In this document: positions 37,701-44,977 of the stretch, one piece after another | Layout of the letters: each line of letters opens with the position of its first letter | How positions within the stretch are numbered: the stretch's first letter is position 1 | From: Aliiroseovarius sp. F47248L | Lineage (GTDB): Bacteria > Pseudomonadota > Alphaproteobacteria > Rhodobacterales > Rhodobacteraceae | DNA length: 64,000 nt | Assembly: GCF_023016085.1 (NCBI RefSeq) | Contig: NZ_JALKBF010000001.1 | Span: 2,418,001 to 2,482,000, forward strand | Direction: 5' to 3' | Position numbers and translations under genes: made by a program | Notes under the pieces: generated by a model | Databases searched by the model: none | Told to the model about the DNA's origin: nothing | The model's input: the letters and a program-made list of their open reading frames with translations, nothing else

Positions 37701-38609
37701 ATGCAAACCACATCATTAGACCGCGCCCGCGCGGTTGAACGCCCCACGCGTGACGAAATGCTTCAGCGGACCTATTCCGTGCAACAGTTCTGGGATCAAA
37801 ACCGGGACTTGTTCAAGGACGCTTGGAAAAACTGGGAAGGCGACAACAGCAATGCGCCTGCTCTGGACAGCAGCCTTTACGATCCCAAATTGCGCGCAGC
37901 CGTCGAGCAGGCTTGGGAAGATCCAACCAAGGAGACCGCGGTGAAAGACCTTTGGGAAGAAGTGTTCCCGGGTGTGTACAAAACACAGTTCTTCGACCCC
38001 GAGCGCCTGTCTGTTTTGCGCGACTACATGGAAAACGTCGCGGATGCGGAAATCCCGCTGCGCCCGCCATACGGGATCTCGCTCAACCGTGGCGGGGCGA
38101 TGCTTGACGAACGCTCCGAAGGCTTTCTCGCGGCACCGAATTTCCAGACGTTCTATCGCAGCTTGATGGACGCCTACATGCGCCCGATCTCGCGTCTGTT
38201 GTTCCCCGATATCGTGGGTTTTGACACCCAGACATTCGGGTTCTCGATCCAGTGGCAGGCGGATGCCGATACGTCTTTGCGCGCTCATACGGACGCCTCT
38301 TCGGTCACGTTGAACATCAACCTGAACCTTCCCGGTGAAGAGTTCTCTGGCTCTGGCGTTCGGTTCTTTGATCCAAAAACACGTCAGGTGGAAGAACTGA
38401 CATTCGCACCGGGCACAGCCCTGATCCACCACGGCAGCGTACCGCACGAATCCATGCCAATCACCGAAGGCGAGCGTTCAAACTTCGTGCTTTGGCTTTA
38501 CGGCGATCACGGTCAGGTGCCACGTTTTGGCGTCGCCGAGAAGAACCTCAACCCACGTGAGCGCTGGAGCGTGCCGACGGCCCAAAGCGACGGCTTTGCG
38601 CCCTTCTAA
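37701..38609 (+). CDS. 2-oxoglutarate/Fe(II)-dependent oxygenase (prolyl hydroxylase-like)
   Basis: The 302-residue protein has the iron triad and 2-oxoglutarate arginine of the 2OG-Fe(II) oxygenase superfamily. LRAHTDASSVTLNINLNL supplies His196 and Asp198. HHGSVPHESMPITEGERSNF supplies the distal His249 and Arg259, ten residues later, as in prolyl hydroxylase-type enzymes. The 190-residue N-terminal part has no motif I can name (FWDQNRDLFKDAWKNWEG near the start). A clear AGAGAG site precedes the ATG. It ends the oxygenase-SDR-oxygenase unit. Confidence 0.85.
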   Translation: MQTTSLDRARAVERPTRDEMLQRTYSVQQFWDQNRDLFKDAWKNWEGDNSNAPALDSSLYDPKLRAAVEQAWEDPTKETAVKDLWEEVFPGVYKTQFFDPERLSVLRDYMENVADAEIPLRPPYGISLNRGGAMLDERSEGFLAAPNFQTFYRSLMDAYMRPISRLLFPDIVGFDTQTFGFSIQWQADADTSLRAHTDASSVTLNINLNLPGEEFSGSGVRFFDPKTRQVEELTFAPGTALIHHGSVPHESMPITEGERSNFVLWLYGDHGQVPRFGVAEKNLNPRERWSVPTAQSDGFAPF

Positions 38610-38636
38610 GGGGTAAAGAACCTCAACCGATAACAA

Positions 38637-38666
38637 ACGTAAGGGCGGGGAATCCTGCCCTTACGC
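38637..38666 (+). terminator. Terminator after the 2OG oxygenase gene
   Basis: CGTAAGGGC and GCCCTTACG form a perfect 9-base stem around a 10-base loop, 28 bases after the stop codon. The T run is poor, so rho-independent action is uncertain. Confidence 0.55.
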
Positions 38667-38766
38667 TTGGCCTCAAAGGTCCCAACATCATCCAGCGAGA
38701 CTCGCTTAGAAAAAACCAGTATCTTAGGGGCACATCGCGCAACGAAGTCTTTGGGAGGGGATTTTG

Positions 38767-40578
38767 ATGACCGATCTACAAACAAGGCTCGGCAAACAGA
38801 CCGCGATCAACGCATCTTGGGAAAGATGCGAACGCGACTACAATCTTGAGCGCAACGCGGCCCACCCCATCTTAAGGCTACAGTCCTCTGAAGTCGCGCC
38901 GCGCCTTGAAGAAATGACCGAACGCACCGGTGGCAAGCAGGGCATCTTTCGCCAGCTTGCGACACTCGCCGCAGATGCGGGCCATTGCCTGGTGATCACC
39001 GACAAAGACGGCATTTTGGTGCGGCTGGAAAGCAAAAACGCGGGCGAGCCGTGGAACGGCATTGCGCTTGGCTCTGTGTGGGACGAACGCATCGCAGGGA
39101 CAAACGGGGTGTCCATGGCCTTGGCGGAAGGTCGCGACATCACCGTGCGAGGAACAGACCACTATTACGCGCAACTCAAATCCTTTGCCTGTTGCGCCGT
39201 TCCGTTGCGCGACGCGGCAAACAAGGTTATCGGCGTCGCAAACGTGGTCTCGATCGACAACGGTAACCCTGCCAATTCCCTGTTCGCGCAGCAACTTCTG
39301 GGGGCCGCCGCAAGCCGCATCCAACACACCTTATTTGAACGCGCCTTTAAGGATCAATCCATCGTGTCCGTCGCCATGCCCGGGCGTAGAGACCTGATAA
39401 AGGGCTCTGAGCTGATCGCTGTAGATGAAAGCGGGGCAATCCTTGGCGCGACCGCCGCCGCGCATCGTTTGGCGGGCTTCGACACCCACGATCTGCTGGC
39501 TGGCCTGCGGTTTGAAGACGCCTTTGGCACAGACGTGCCGAGCCTCGATCACGTCCCGGATAGGGTTCTGAGTGTGCGCAGGGACCAAGGCCCGATGCTT
39601 GATCTCTGGGCGCGTGAGCCGTTGCAAAGCAAACGCTCGGTCGCTGGCTGGCGGCCCGTTCCTACCCGCGCGATTGGGCAAAGGCCTGACAGGCCGCTCT
39701 TGAAAGAATTGGCCATCGGAAGCCCCGCCTTGCGCGAATTATGCGAGCGGGCAAAGGTCACGCTTGAGCACGCCTTACCGCTTTTGCTTGAGGGGGAAAC
39801 GGGAACCGGAAAGACCGCTTTGATCGCGGCCTTGCTCGGCGAAGACACGCACTCTGTAACCGTCGATTGCGCCGCACTGGACGCGTCAGACAAAAACCAC
39901 GCCTATGTTCAATCCTTGATCGAACAAGCGCGCATCGCCGGTGCCTTAAGGGAGCCAACGCGGAAAAAGGAAGTGTTGGTTTTCGACAATATCGACGAAA
40001 TGCCCTCATTCGCTCAGGCCGCTCTCAGGAACGCATTGGATGCTGCAGACGCGAGCCCGTCTGCTCAAAATGTCCAAATGCAGATTATCGCATCCAGCCG
40101 TCGACCACTAAAAGAAGCTGTTACAGCAGGGACTTTCCGCGATGATCTCTATTTCATGCTATCAGGCGCTGCCCAGGTACTTCCTCCCCTGCGCAATCGT
40201 AATACAAAGCAACTGGCCAAATCCGTCGCCGCGCGCCTGTCAGGCAAACAGATCGAGCTCAGCCAAGAAGCCTGCGATGCGATCAACAATTACTCTTGGC
40301 CCGGAAACTTGCGAGAGCTGCAAAGCGTCCTGCGGCAGGCGCTGATCCAAGGGGACGGCGCGCGCATTACGCGCCTTGATTTGGGCCTGCCCAATATGGG
40401 CGAGCCCGTTCCGGCACGCCCTGCAATCGCGCAGCCGATCTACAACGAAGAACAGATGCTGGTGGATGCCCTCAACGGGGCGCGTTGGAACATTTCAAAG
40501 GCCGCCAGAACACTAGGCATCGGGCGGGCAACGATCCATCGAAAAATGAAGGCCTATGGCATCTCCCGCCCCGCATAA
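38767..40578 (+). CDS. AcoR-like Fis-family transcriptional activator, lacking a GAFTGA motif
   Basis: The 603-residue regulator starts at ATG 38767 after GGGAGGGG. An N-terminal GAF-type sensor region (CLVITDKDGILVRLES to about residue 200, including GTNGVSMALAEGRDITVRGTDHY) is typical of AcoR, the activator of acetoin catabolism. The AAA+ domain has Walker A GETGTGKT near 342 and a divergent Walker B (EVLVFDNIDEM). The usual GAFTGA loop that touches sigma-54 is missing and the domain is shortened. It ends in a Fis-type helix-turn-helix (ISKAARTLGIGRATIHRKMK). It is convergent to the acetoin-dehydrogenase-like operon, its probable target. Confidence 0.88.
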   Translation: MTDLQTRLGKQTAINASWERCERDYNLERNAAHPILRLQSSEVAPRLEEMTERTGGKQGIFRQLATLAADAGHCLVITDKDGILVRLESKNAGEPWNGIALGSVWDERIAGTNGVSMALAEGRDITVRGTDHYYAQLKSFACCAVPLRDAANKVIGVANVVSIDNGNPANSLFAQQLLGAAASRIQHTLFERAFKDQSIVSVAMPGRRDLIKGSELIAVDESGAILGATAAAHRLAGFDTHDLLAGLRFEDAFGTDVPSLDHVPDRVLSVRRDQGPMLDLWAREPLQSKRSVAGWRPVPTRAIGQRPDRPLLKELAIGSPALRELCERAKVTLEHALPLLLEGETGTGKTALIAALLGEDTHSVTVDCAALDASDKNHAYVQSLIEQARIAGALREPTRKKEVLVFDNIDEMPSFAQAALRNALDAADASPSAQNVQMQIIASSRRPLKEAVTAGTFRDDLYFMLSGAAQVLPPLRNRNTKQLAKSVAARLSGKQIELSQEACDAINNYSWPGNLRELQSVLRQALIQGDGARITRLDLGLPNMGEPVPARPAIAQPIYNEEQMLVDALNGARWNISKAARTLGIGRATIHRKMKAYGISRPA

Positions 40579-40607
40579 CGATGCAGAGGCGAGAGGCGGT
40601 GGCGATA

Positions 40608-40970
40608 TCAGAACCGGTTCAACCCGCCCTTTTGCGTGATATAAAGTGGTGAAATACCTTCAAGCACGCCTTTGATGTAGGGCGTCGCGTTATCTGAAAC
40701 GATGCCCGTGCAGCTATCGACCAAGTCAAAGAAGCGACCGGCGTAGTTTTCCGCAAAGCCCTTCACGTGAAGATCGCCGTTTTCGGCATCGGCGTAGCGT
40801 TCAAGGATGTGCCACGTGCCGGTGTCACCAACCTCGTACCATTCGTAAACAAGGGTCCCGGCTTCTTTGCCCGCTTGTTCAACAAGTTCGGACATTAACC
40901 CGTGAAAGCCGCCTCGGTTTGGCTCCGGTACGGTGACTTCTAGATGGACGTGGATTGTTTCGTTGGACAT
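40608..40970 (-). CDS. Antibiotic biosynthesis monooxygenase (ABM) domain protein
   Basis: The 120-residue protein has the dimeric alpha/beta-barrel ABM fold pattern: IHVHLEVTVPEPNRGGFHGLM, then GTLVYEWYEVGDTGTWHILERYADAE, and HVKGFAENYAGRFFDLVDSC. Such proteins include quinol and heme-degrading monooxygenases. GGAGGAAACC is a strong ribosome binding site. The start overlaps the end of the lipoate ligase gene by 31 bases, so it is the last gene of the E1-lipoyl-E2 operon. Its role there is unexplained. Confidence 0.8.
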   Translation of the reverse strand: MSNETIHVHLEVTVPEPNRGGFHGLMSELVEQAGKEAGTLVYEWYEVGDTGTWHILERYADAENGDLHVKGFAENYAGRFFDLVDSCTGIVSDNATPYIKGVLEGISPLYITQKGGLNRF

Positions 40971-41680
40971 GGTTTCCTCCCAGTGATTGTGCCCTTGGTT
41001 GTGGTAATCGTGCCCAGTGACCTCAGCGCAGAGGTGGCGGCATTTCGAATTATGGTGTCGGGGAGCGCAGGCAGGCCAAATGCTGCCTCAAGGCTCGTGT
41101 GTGCGTTTGCATCGACGGGGGCAAGGCCGAGGTCGTTGTGAAAGGCGCTCACCGCATCAGCTCCGACGTCGTGCGTGTCGTGCACCAAGATCAAGGCATG
41201 CGCCAAGACCCGCGTTAGCCCGCCGGGCACGGGGCGCCACCTTTGGGCCGTGCCGACAATTTTCTGGCTGCCAACAGACAGATTCCACGTGCCATTGCAA
41301 AAACTGCGCGGCGTTTCCCCCGTTTCAAGGGCCACGCCGTGCCCCCCCAAGCCCGCCTTGATCACGCCGACCAACAGGCGATAGCCGTCCTCGATCTTGA
41401 AGGTTTTGGGCGCATCGAACGCCAAGGCCAGATTGGAGACCATCGGGCCTTGCGGCACAACCCCGCCACCTGTGGGCCGCTGAAACACAGGCCAACCGCG
41501 CGCGGCAGAGGCCTCGCAAGCCCGATCAAACCCGTCGCGGCGGCGATACGCGCGCGGACAAACCAATGCATTATCCGTCGCCGTCCATATCCCGACTTGT
41601 GGGCCTTTCGCGGTGAACAGGTCATACTCATAGGCAAGACCCTCCGCCGCAGACCGGACAAGGCGAAGGGCGGTTGTCAC
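40940..41680 (-). CDS. Lipoate-protein ligase A-like protein (short form)
   Basis: The 246-residue protein belongs to the biotin/lipoate A/B protein ligase family. It has the conserved lipoyl-pocket motif RPTGGGVVPQGP and the catalytic-lysine block SVGSQKIVGTAQRW. It lacks the C-terminal accessory domain of E. coli LplA, as many archaeal-type or LipM-like enzymes do. It probably attaches lipoate to the free-standing lipoyl protein two genes upstream. The start is GTG 41680, overlapping the E2 gene stop (GTGA). Confidence 0.85.
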   Translation of the reverse strand: MTTALRLVRSAAEGLAYEYDLFTAKGPQVGIWTATDNALVCPRAYRRRDGFDRACEASAARGWPVFQRPTGGGVVPQGPMVSNLALAFDAPKTFKIEDGYRLLVGVIKAGLGGHGVALETGETPRSFCNGTWNLSVGSQKIVGTAQRWRPVPGGLTRVLAHALILVHDTHDVGADAVSAFHNDLGLAPVDANAHTSLEAAFGLPALPDTIIRNAATSALRSLGTITTTKGTITGRKPCPTKQSTSI

Positions 41681-42357
41681 ACCGCCATCCCTTCGATTTC
41701 CTCACAGATCGTAGTCAGTAGATCGCCCGCTGGCGCACCATCCAAGGCGCGGTGATCGAACGTCAGAGACAGGCCCATATGCGGCCTGAGCTCGATCCCC
41801 CCATCGTCAGAGCGTACGGCCCGATCCGTCATGCGACCAATGCCAAGGATACAAATCTGACCCGCATTCAAGATCGGCGTGAAATGCTCAACCCGCGTGA
41901 GCCCAAGGTTGGTGACGGTGAACGTCCCACCCGTCGTCTCGGTCACCGACAGTTTGTTGATCTTTGCGCGCGCCGCCAAGTCCTGACGCGCGGCGCGCAG
42001 CTCTGTGACGTCCATATCCCCGGCCCCGAAAAGGGCAGGCGCGACAAGCAGATTTCCTGGAAGGGCGATGGCCACGGACAGATCAATCGCGTCATGCAAC
42101 TTGACCTCTTTACCCTCCACACGGCCATTCGCGTCAGGGTTTTTCTTAAGTGCGCGCGCAACGGACAGCATCAGCAGGTCTTCGACAGAAACCTTGGTGC
42201 CAGCCTCTGTCAGACGCGCCTTTTCGGCCAGGAGCGCGGATGCGTCCGCACTGCCATGGTGCGTCAGTTGCGCCGCTGTGGCGAGGCTTTTGACCATGGC
42301 GTCCGCGATCATGCCGCGCACGCCTTTCAATGGAACTGTGCGCACCCCGTCGCTCAT
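41677..42357 (-). CDS. 2-oxo acid dehydrogenase E2 catalytic domain (stand-alone)
   Basis: This 226-residue protein is only the acyltransferase core of a dihydrolipoamide acyltransferase. Residues 1-25 (VRTVPLKGVRGMIADAMVKS) match the start of the CAT-like core, TVTNLGLTRVEHFTPILNAGQ is the central block, and SLTFDHRALDGAPAGDLL carries the catalytic His and Asp of DHRxxDG. There is no lipoyl domain and no E3/E1-binding domain. The lipoyl domain is encoded by the gene just upstream, overlapping by 4 bases. The acyl group carried is probably acetyl if this is an acetoin dehydrogenase. Confidence 0.88.
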   Translation of the reverse strand: MSDGVRTVPLKGVRGMIADAMVKSLATAAQLTHHGSADASALLAEKARLTEAGTKVSVEDLLMLSVARALKKNPDANGRVEGKEVKLHDAIDLSVAIALPGNLLVAPALFGAGDMDVTELRAARQDLAARAKINKLSVTETTGGTFTVTNLGLTRVEHFTPILNAGQICILGIGRMTDRAVRSDDGGIELRPHMGLSLTFDHRALDGAPAGDLLTTICEEIEGMAV

Positions 42358-42587
42358 GAGATCGTACCAATAACGGCCCCTTTGGGCACAACGGCATCTG
42401 CCTCTTCGGTAATGCTCACGGTTCCCGATGCGGGCGCGTTGATTTCGTATTGCACCTTAGCGGTCATGATCTCGGCCAGCAGTGCTCCTTCTTCGACGGC
42501 TGCGCCATCGCTGACCAGCCAAGTGGTGATCACTGTCTCTTCGTCTTCTTCCCAAAGGTCAGTCGGGATAATGATATTCGTTGTCAT
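42354..42587 (-). CDS. Free-standing lipoyl domain protein
   Basis: The 77-residue protein is a complete lipoyl/biotinyl-attachment domain and nothing else. It starts at 42587 (MTTNIIIPTDLWEEDEE). The attachment lysine is Lys44 in EIMTAKVQYEI, followed by the symmetry-related INAPASGTVS. It corresponds to the N-terminal domain of AcoC-type E2 proteins, here cut off as its own gene. It would need to dock with E1 and E2 without a covalent linker. The upstream neighbour encodes E1 beta. Confidence 0.88.
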   Translation of the reverse strand: MTTNIIIPTDLWEEDEETVITTWLVSDGAAVEEGALLAEIMTAKVQYEINAPASGTVSITEEADAVVPKGAVIGTIS

Positions 42588-42644
42588 GTCTTTTCCTCGT
42601 GATGTTTGGGGCCGCAACCCTGTGCGGCCCCGTTGATCTTTGCC

Positions 42645-43664
42645 CTAGGCAGCTTTCATGCTGTCAAAGGCCGTGACGATTTTGTCGACGTTGGGCAGGC
42701 AGAACTGCTCCATCACCCGTGCGAAGGGGATTGGAACGTCCGGATAAGCCACCCGCTTGGGCGCGGCTTTCAGCACAGAAATGTCATGCTCGGTTACGCT
42801 GGCGATGATTTCGCCCGAAACGCCGTAGGACATGTAATCCTCGTCGACAACAATCAGCCGTCCCGTCTTGGCGACAGACGCACGGATCGTATCGCGGTCC
42901 AGCGGCACGAGGCTCACCAGATCAATGACTTCGGCGCTCACGCCTTGTCCTTCCAATTGCTCGGCTGCCTTGATCGCGTTGTGCACCCCAAGGCCAAGGC
43001 TCACGATGGTGACGTCTTCGCCTTGGCGCGCAACCTTTGCTTTGCCGATCTCAAGCGTGTAGCTCTCTTCGGGAACATGCACTGTTGCGCCGGGTTCAGT
43101 TGCCAGCCAACCCATGCCCTGAAGGCTCTTGTGGTACATATATACCACGGGGCTGTCGTCGCGCATGGCGGCGGTCATCAGCCCCTTGGCATCATAGGCG
43201 TTGGAGGGGCATACCACCTTCATCCCCGGCAAGTGCGCGAAGGTGCCATAGAGACATTGCGAGTGCTGCCCACCGTCAGAATAGCCGCCCCCCGTGGACG
43301 TCATCAACACCATCGGCACCTTAACATTCCCACCCGAGAAGTAGGTGTTCTTGGCCATCAGGTTATAGATCGCATCAAAGCACACGCCGAAGAAATCGAC
43401 GAACATCAGCTCGGCGACAGGGCGCATCCCGTCTTGTGCAGCCCCAACAGCTGCCCCGATAAAGGCGGTCTCGGAAATCGGCGTGTCGCGAATGCGCTCT
43501 GGCCCGAATTCCTCTAGCAAACCACGTGTGTTGCCATAAACGCCGCCAAGAGCGCCGATGTCTTCGCCCATCACAAAGACCGACGGATCAACCTGCATTT
43601 CCTGCTGCACGGCTTCCGCCATGGCGCGGGCAATGGTGAGTTTTCTTTCGTTTGATTTAGTCAT
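42645..43664 (-). CDS. Acetoin/2-oxo acid dehydrogenase E1 subunit beta
   Basis: The 339-residue protein matches AcoB/PdhB-type E1 beta subunits of thiamine-diphosphate dehydrogenases. It starts at 43664 after GGAGG. Typical blocks are VFVMGEDIGALGGVYGNT, RIRDTPISETAFIGAAVGAA, QHSQCLYGTFAHLPGMKVVCPSNAYDAKGLMTAA and DLVSLVPLDRDTI. It follows the E1 alpha gene by 16 bases. The acetoin assignment rests on the neighbouring AcoR-like regulator; branched-chain or other 2-oxo acids remain possible. Confidence 0.9.
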   Translation of the reverse strand: MTKSNERKLTIARAMAEAVQQEMQVDPSVFVMGEDIGALGGVYGNTRGLLEEFGPERIRDTPISETAFIGAAVGAAQDGMRPVAELMFVDFFGVCFDAIYNLMAKNTYFSGGNVKVPMVLMTSTGGGYSDGGQHSQCLYGTFAHLPGMKVVCPSNAYDAKGLMTAAMRDDSPVVYMYHKSLQGMGWLATEPGATVHVPEESYTLEIGKAKVARQGEDVTIVSLGLGVHNAIKAAEQLEGQGVSAEVIDLVSLVPLDRDTIRASVAKTGRLIVVDEDYMSYGVSGEIIASVTEHDISVLKAAPKRVAYPDVPIPFARVMEQFCLPNVDKIVTAFDSMKAA

Positions 43665-43680
43665 GATATCCTCCGTCAGC

Positions 43681-44667
43681 TTAAGCAAAAACAGCCGTCA
43701 GCGCGTCTTCGGGCGCCGGGTCTGCGCTCTCGCGGGCAAATTTGATTGCGGCTTTGACACGGGCAGCACTTTCTGCCTCGATAGCATCCAGTTCGGCCTC
43801 AGTTGCGACGCCATCAGCGATCATCTTGCCGCGCATCTTTGGAATGGGATCCTTGGCAAAGAGCGCGTCTTTCTCGCCCTCTGGGCGGTAGCCCTCTGCG
43901 TCACCCATAAAGTGGCCCGCCAAACGATAGGTCTCGATCTCAATGAGCGACGGACCTTCACCAGCACGCGCCCTTGCAATGGCTTCACCAGCGGCCTCGT
44001 AGATCGCATAAGGGTCATTGTCGGCCACGCGTTTGCCCGGAATGCCATAGGCCGCCGCACGGTCCGCGTTGTTGGCGATGGCGGTCGAATCTTCCTTCGA
44101 AACGGAAATGCCCCAGTCGTTGTCTTCGATGATGCACACGAATGGCAGGTTCCACGTCGCCGCGAGGTTCATCGCCTCGTGCCACGCGCCTTGATTCACC
44201 GCACCTTCGCCAAGGAAGGCCACCGCGACACCGGGTTTGTTCTGCATCTTGCGCGACAGCGCTGCGCCAACGGCTGGCCCCATGCCCTGTGCAATGATGC
44301 CCGAACAGGCAAAGTTCACGTCCGCATCAAACAGATGCATATGCCCGCCGCGCCCGCCCGAAAGGCCGGTCGCCTTACCGAAAATCTCGGCGGCCATTTT
44401 GTCCAGATCGACGCCCTTGGCGATCGCTTGGTGGTGAGGCCTATGCGTGGCCGTCACAATATCGTCTGCGTTAAGGTGTGCGCAGACACCCACTGCAACA
44501 GGCTCTTGTCCGTCGCTCAGGTGCATCTCACCTGGGATCGGGCCATCGGCCATGCTGAAAACAGGTGTCTTCCCCTCAAAATAGATGCTCGCAATGGTCT
44601 CCTCGAACTTTCGGCTCGTGACCATGTTGCGATACATCCAGTGTTGTTCATCGCGTGTAGGTGCCAT
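43681..44667 (-). CDS. Acetoin/2-oxo acid dehydrogenase E1 subunit alpha
   Basis: The 328-residue E1 alpha binds thiamine diphosphate. The start at 44667 (MAPTRDEQHWMYRNM) is preceded by GGGAGGA; a longer frame is less likely. The TPP motif is GEGAVNQGAWHEAMNLAATW...IEDNDWGIS, a variant of GDG-N-NN. Other blocks are GEMHLSDGQEPVAVGVCAHL, HRPHHQAIAKGVD, GGRGGHMHLFD and ETYRLAGHFMGD. It is the first gene of the operon, and a long inverted repeat lies 112 bases upstream of its start. Confidence 0.9.
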   Translation of the reverse strand: MAPTRDEQHWMYRNMVTSRKFEETIASIYFEGKTPVFSMADGPIPGEMHLSDGQEPVAVGVCAHLNADDIVTATHRPHHQAIAKGVDLDKMAAEIFGKATGLSGGRGGHMHLFDADVNFACSGIIAQGMGPAVGAALSRKMQNKPGVAVAFLGEGAVNQGAWHEAMNLAATWNLPFVCIIEDNDWGISVSKEDSTAIANNADRAAAYGIPGKRVADNDPYAIYEAAGEAIARARAGEGPSLIEIETYRLAGHFMGDAEGYRPEGEKDALFAKDPIPKMRGKMIADGVATEAELDAIEAESAARVKAAIKFARESADPAPEDALTAVFA

Positions 44668-44977
44668 GTGTTCCTCCCGTAACTGCAGCGGCAATGCTGC
44701 GTGGCTTCTGAGCGGAAACTGCGGTCTCGGGGCTCTTTTCCGCAAGACGCAAGATCAGCGGCGGGTTGGCGAAGTCGTAAACTGTCTCAGGTTGAGACGC
44801 TTTGAGACAGTTTTGCGGATACAAATCAGGGTTGATAATGCGCGGCCAATTCCACAGAGGTTTGTCCGTCCCGTCATTCTATTCAAATCAAAGAAACTGA
44901 GCTCATGTTTGGCGCAATTTACCCCGCTACAGAATAATATAGTTCATGGCCATCAAACACTCTCAAGGAACGATGCA
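44668..44977. other. 310-base divergent control region
   Basis: This gap separates the E1 alpha start (minus strand) from the quinone oxidoreductase start (plus strand), so it must hold promoters for both. Its main feature is the inverted repeat at 44779-44813, described separately. I find no convincing sigma-54 -24/-12 element on the minus strand: the nearest candidate, AGCCAC-N6-TTGC, has one base too many between its two halves. No further gene is visible. Confidence 0.65.
44779..44813. promoter_or_regulatory. Perfect inverted repeat, probable activator binding site
   Basis: AAACTGTCTCA (44779-44789) and TGAGACAGTTT (44803-44813) are perfect 11-base inverted repeats separated by 13 bases. 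A third TGAGAC (44793-44798) sits inside the gap, ten bases before the one in the right arm, so the element has three half-sites with about one helical turn between two of them. It lies 112 bases from the E1 alpha start and 165 from the oxidoreductase start. The AcoR-like protein is the likely binder. Confidence 0.65.

Noticed and set aside
42606..44682. Long plus-strand frames (303 and 374 codons) opposite the E1 genes
   Set aside because: The minus-strand E1 alpha and beta proteins are conserved along their whole length, so these are shadows.
44690..44715. Possible sigma-54 promoter (AGCCAC-N6-TTGC) before the E1 alpha gene
   Set aside because: The spacing between the two halves is one base too long and the first half is a poor match to TGGCAC; the regulator also lacks the sigma-54 contact motif.
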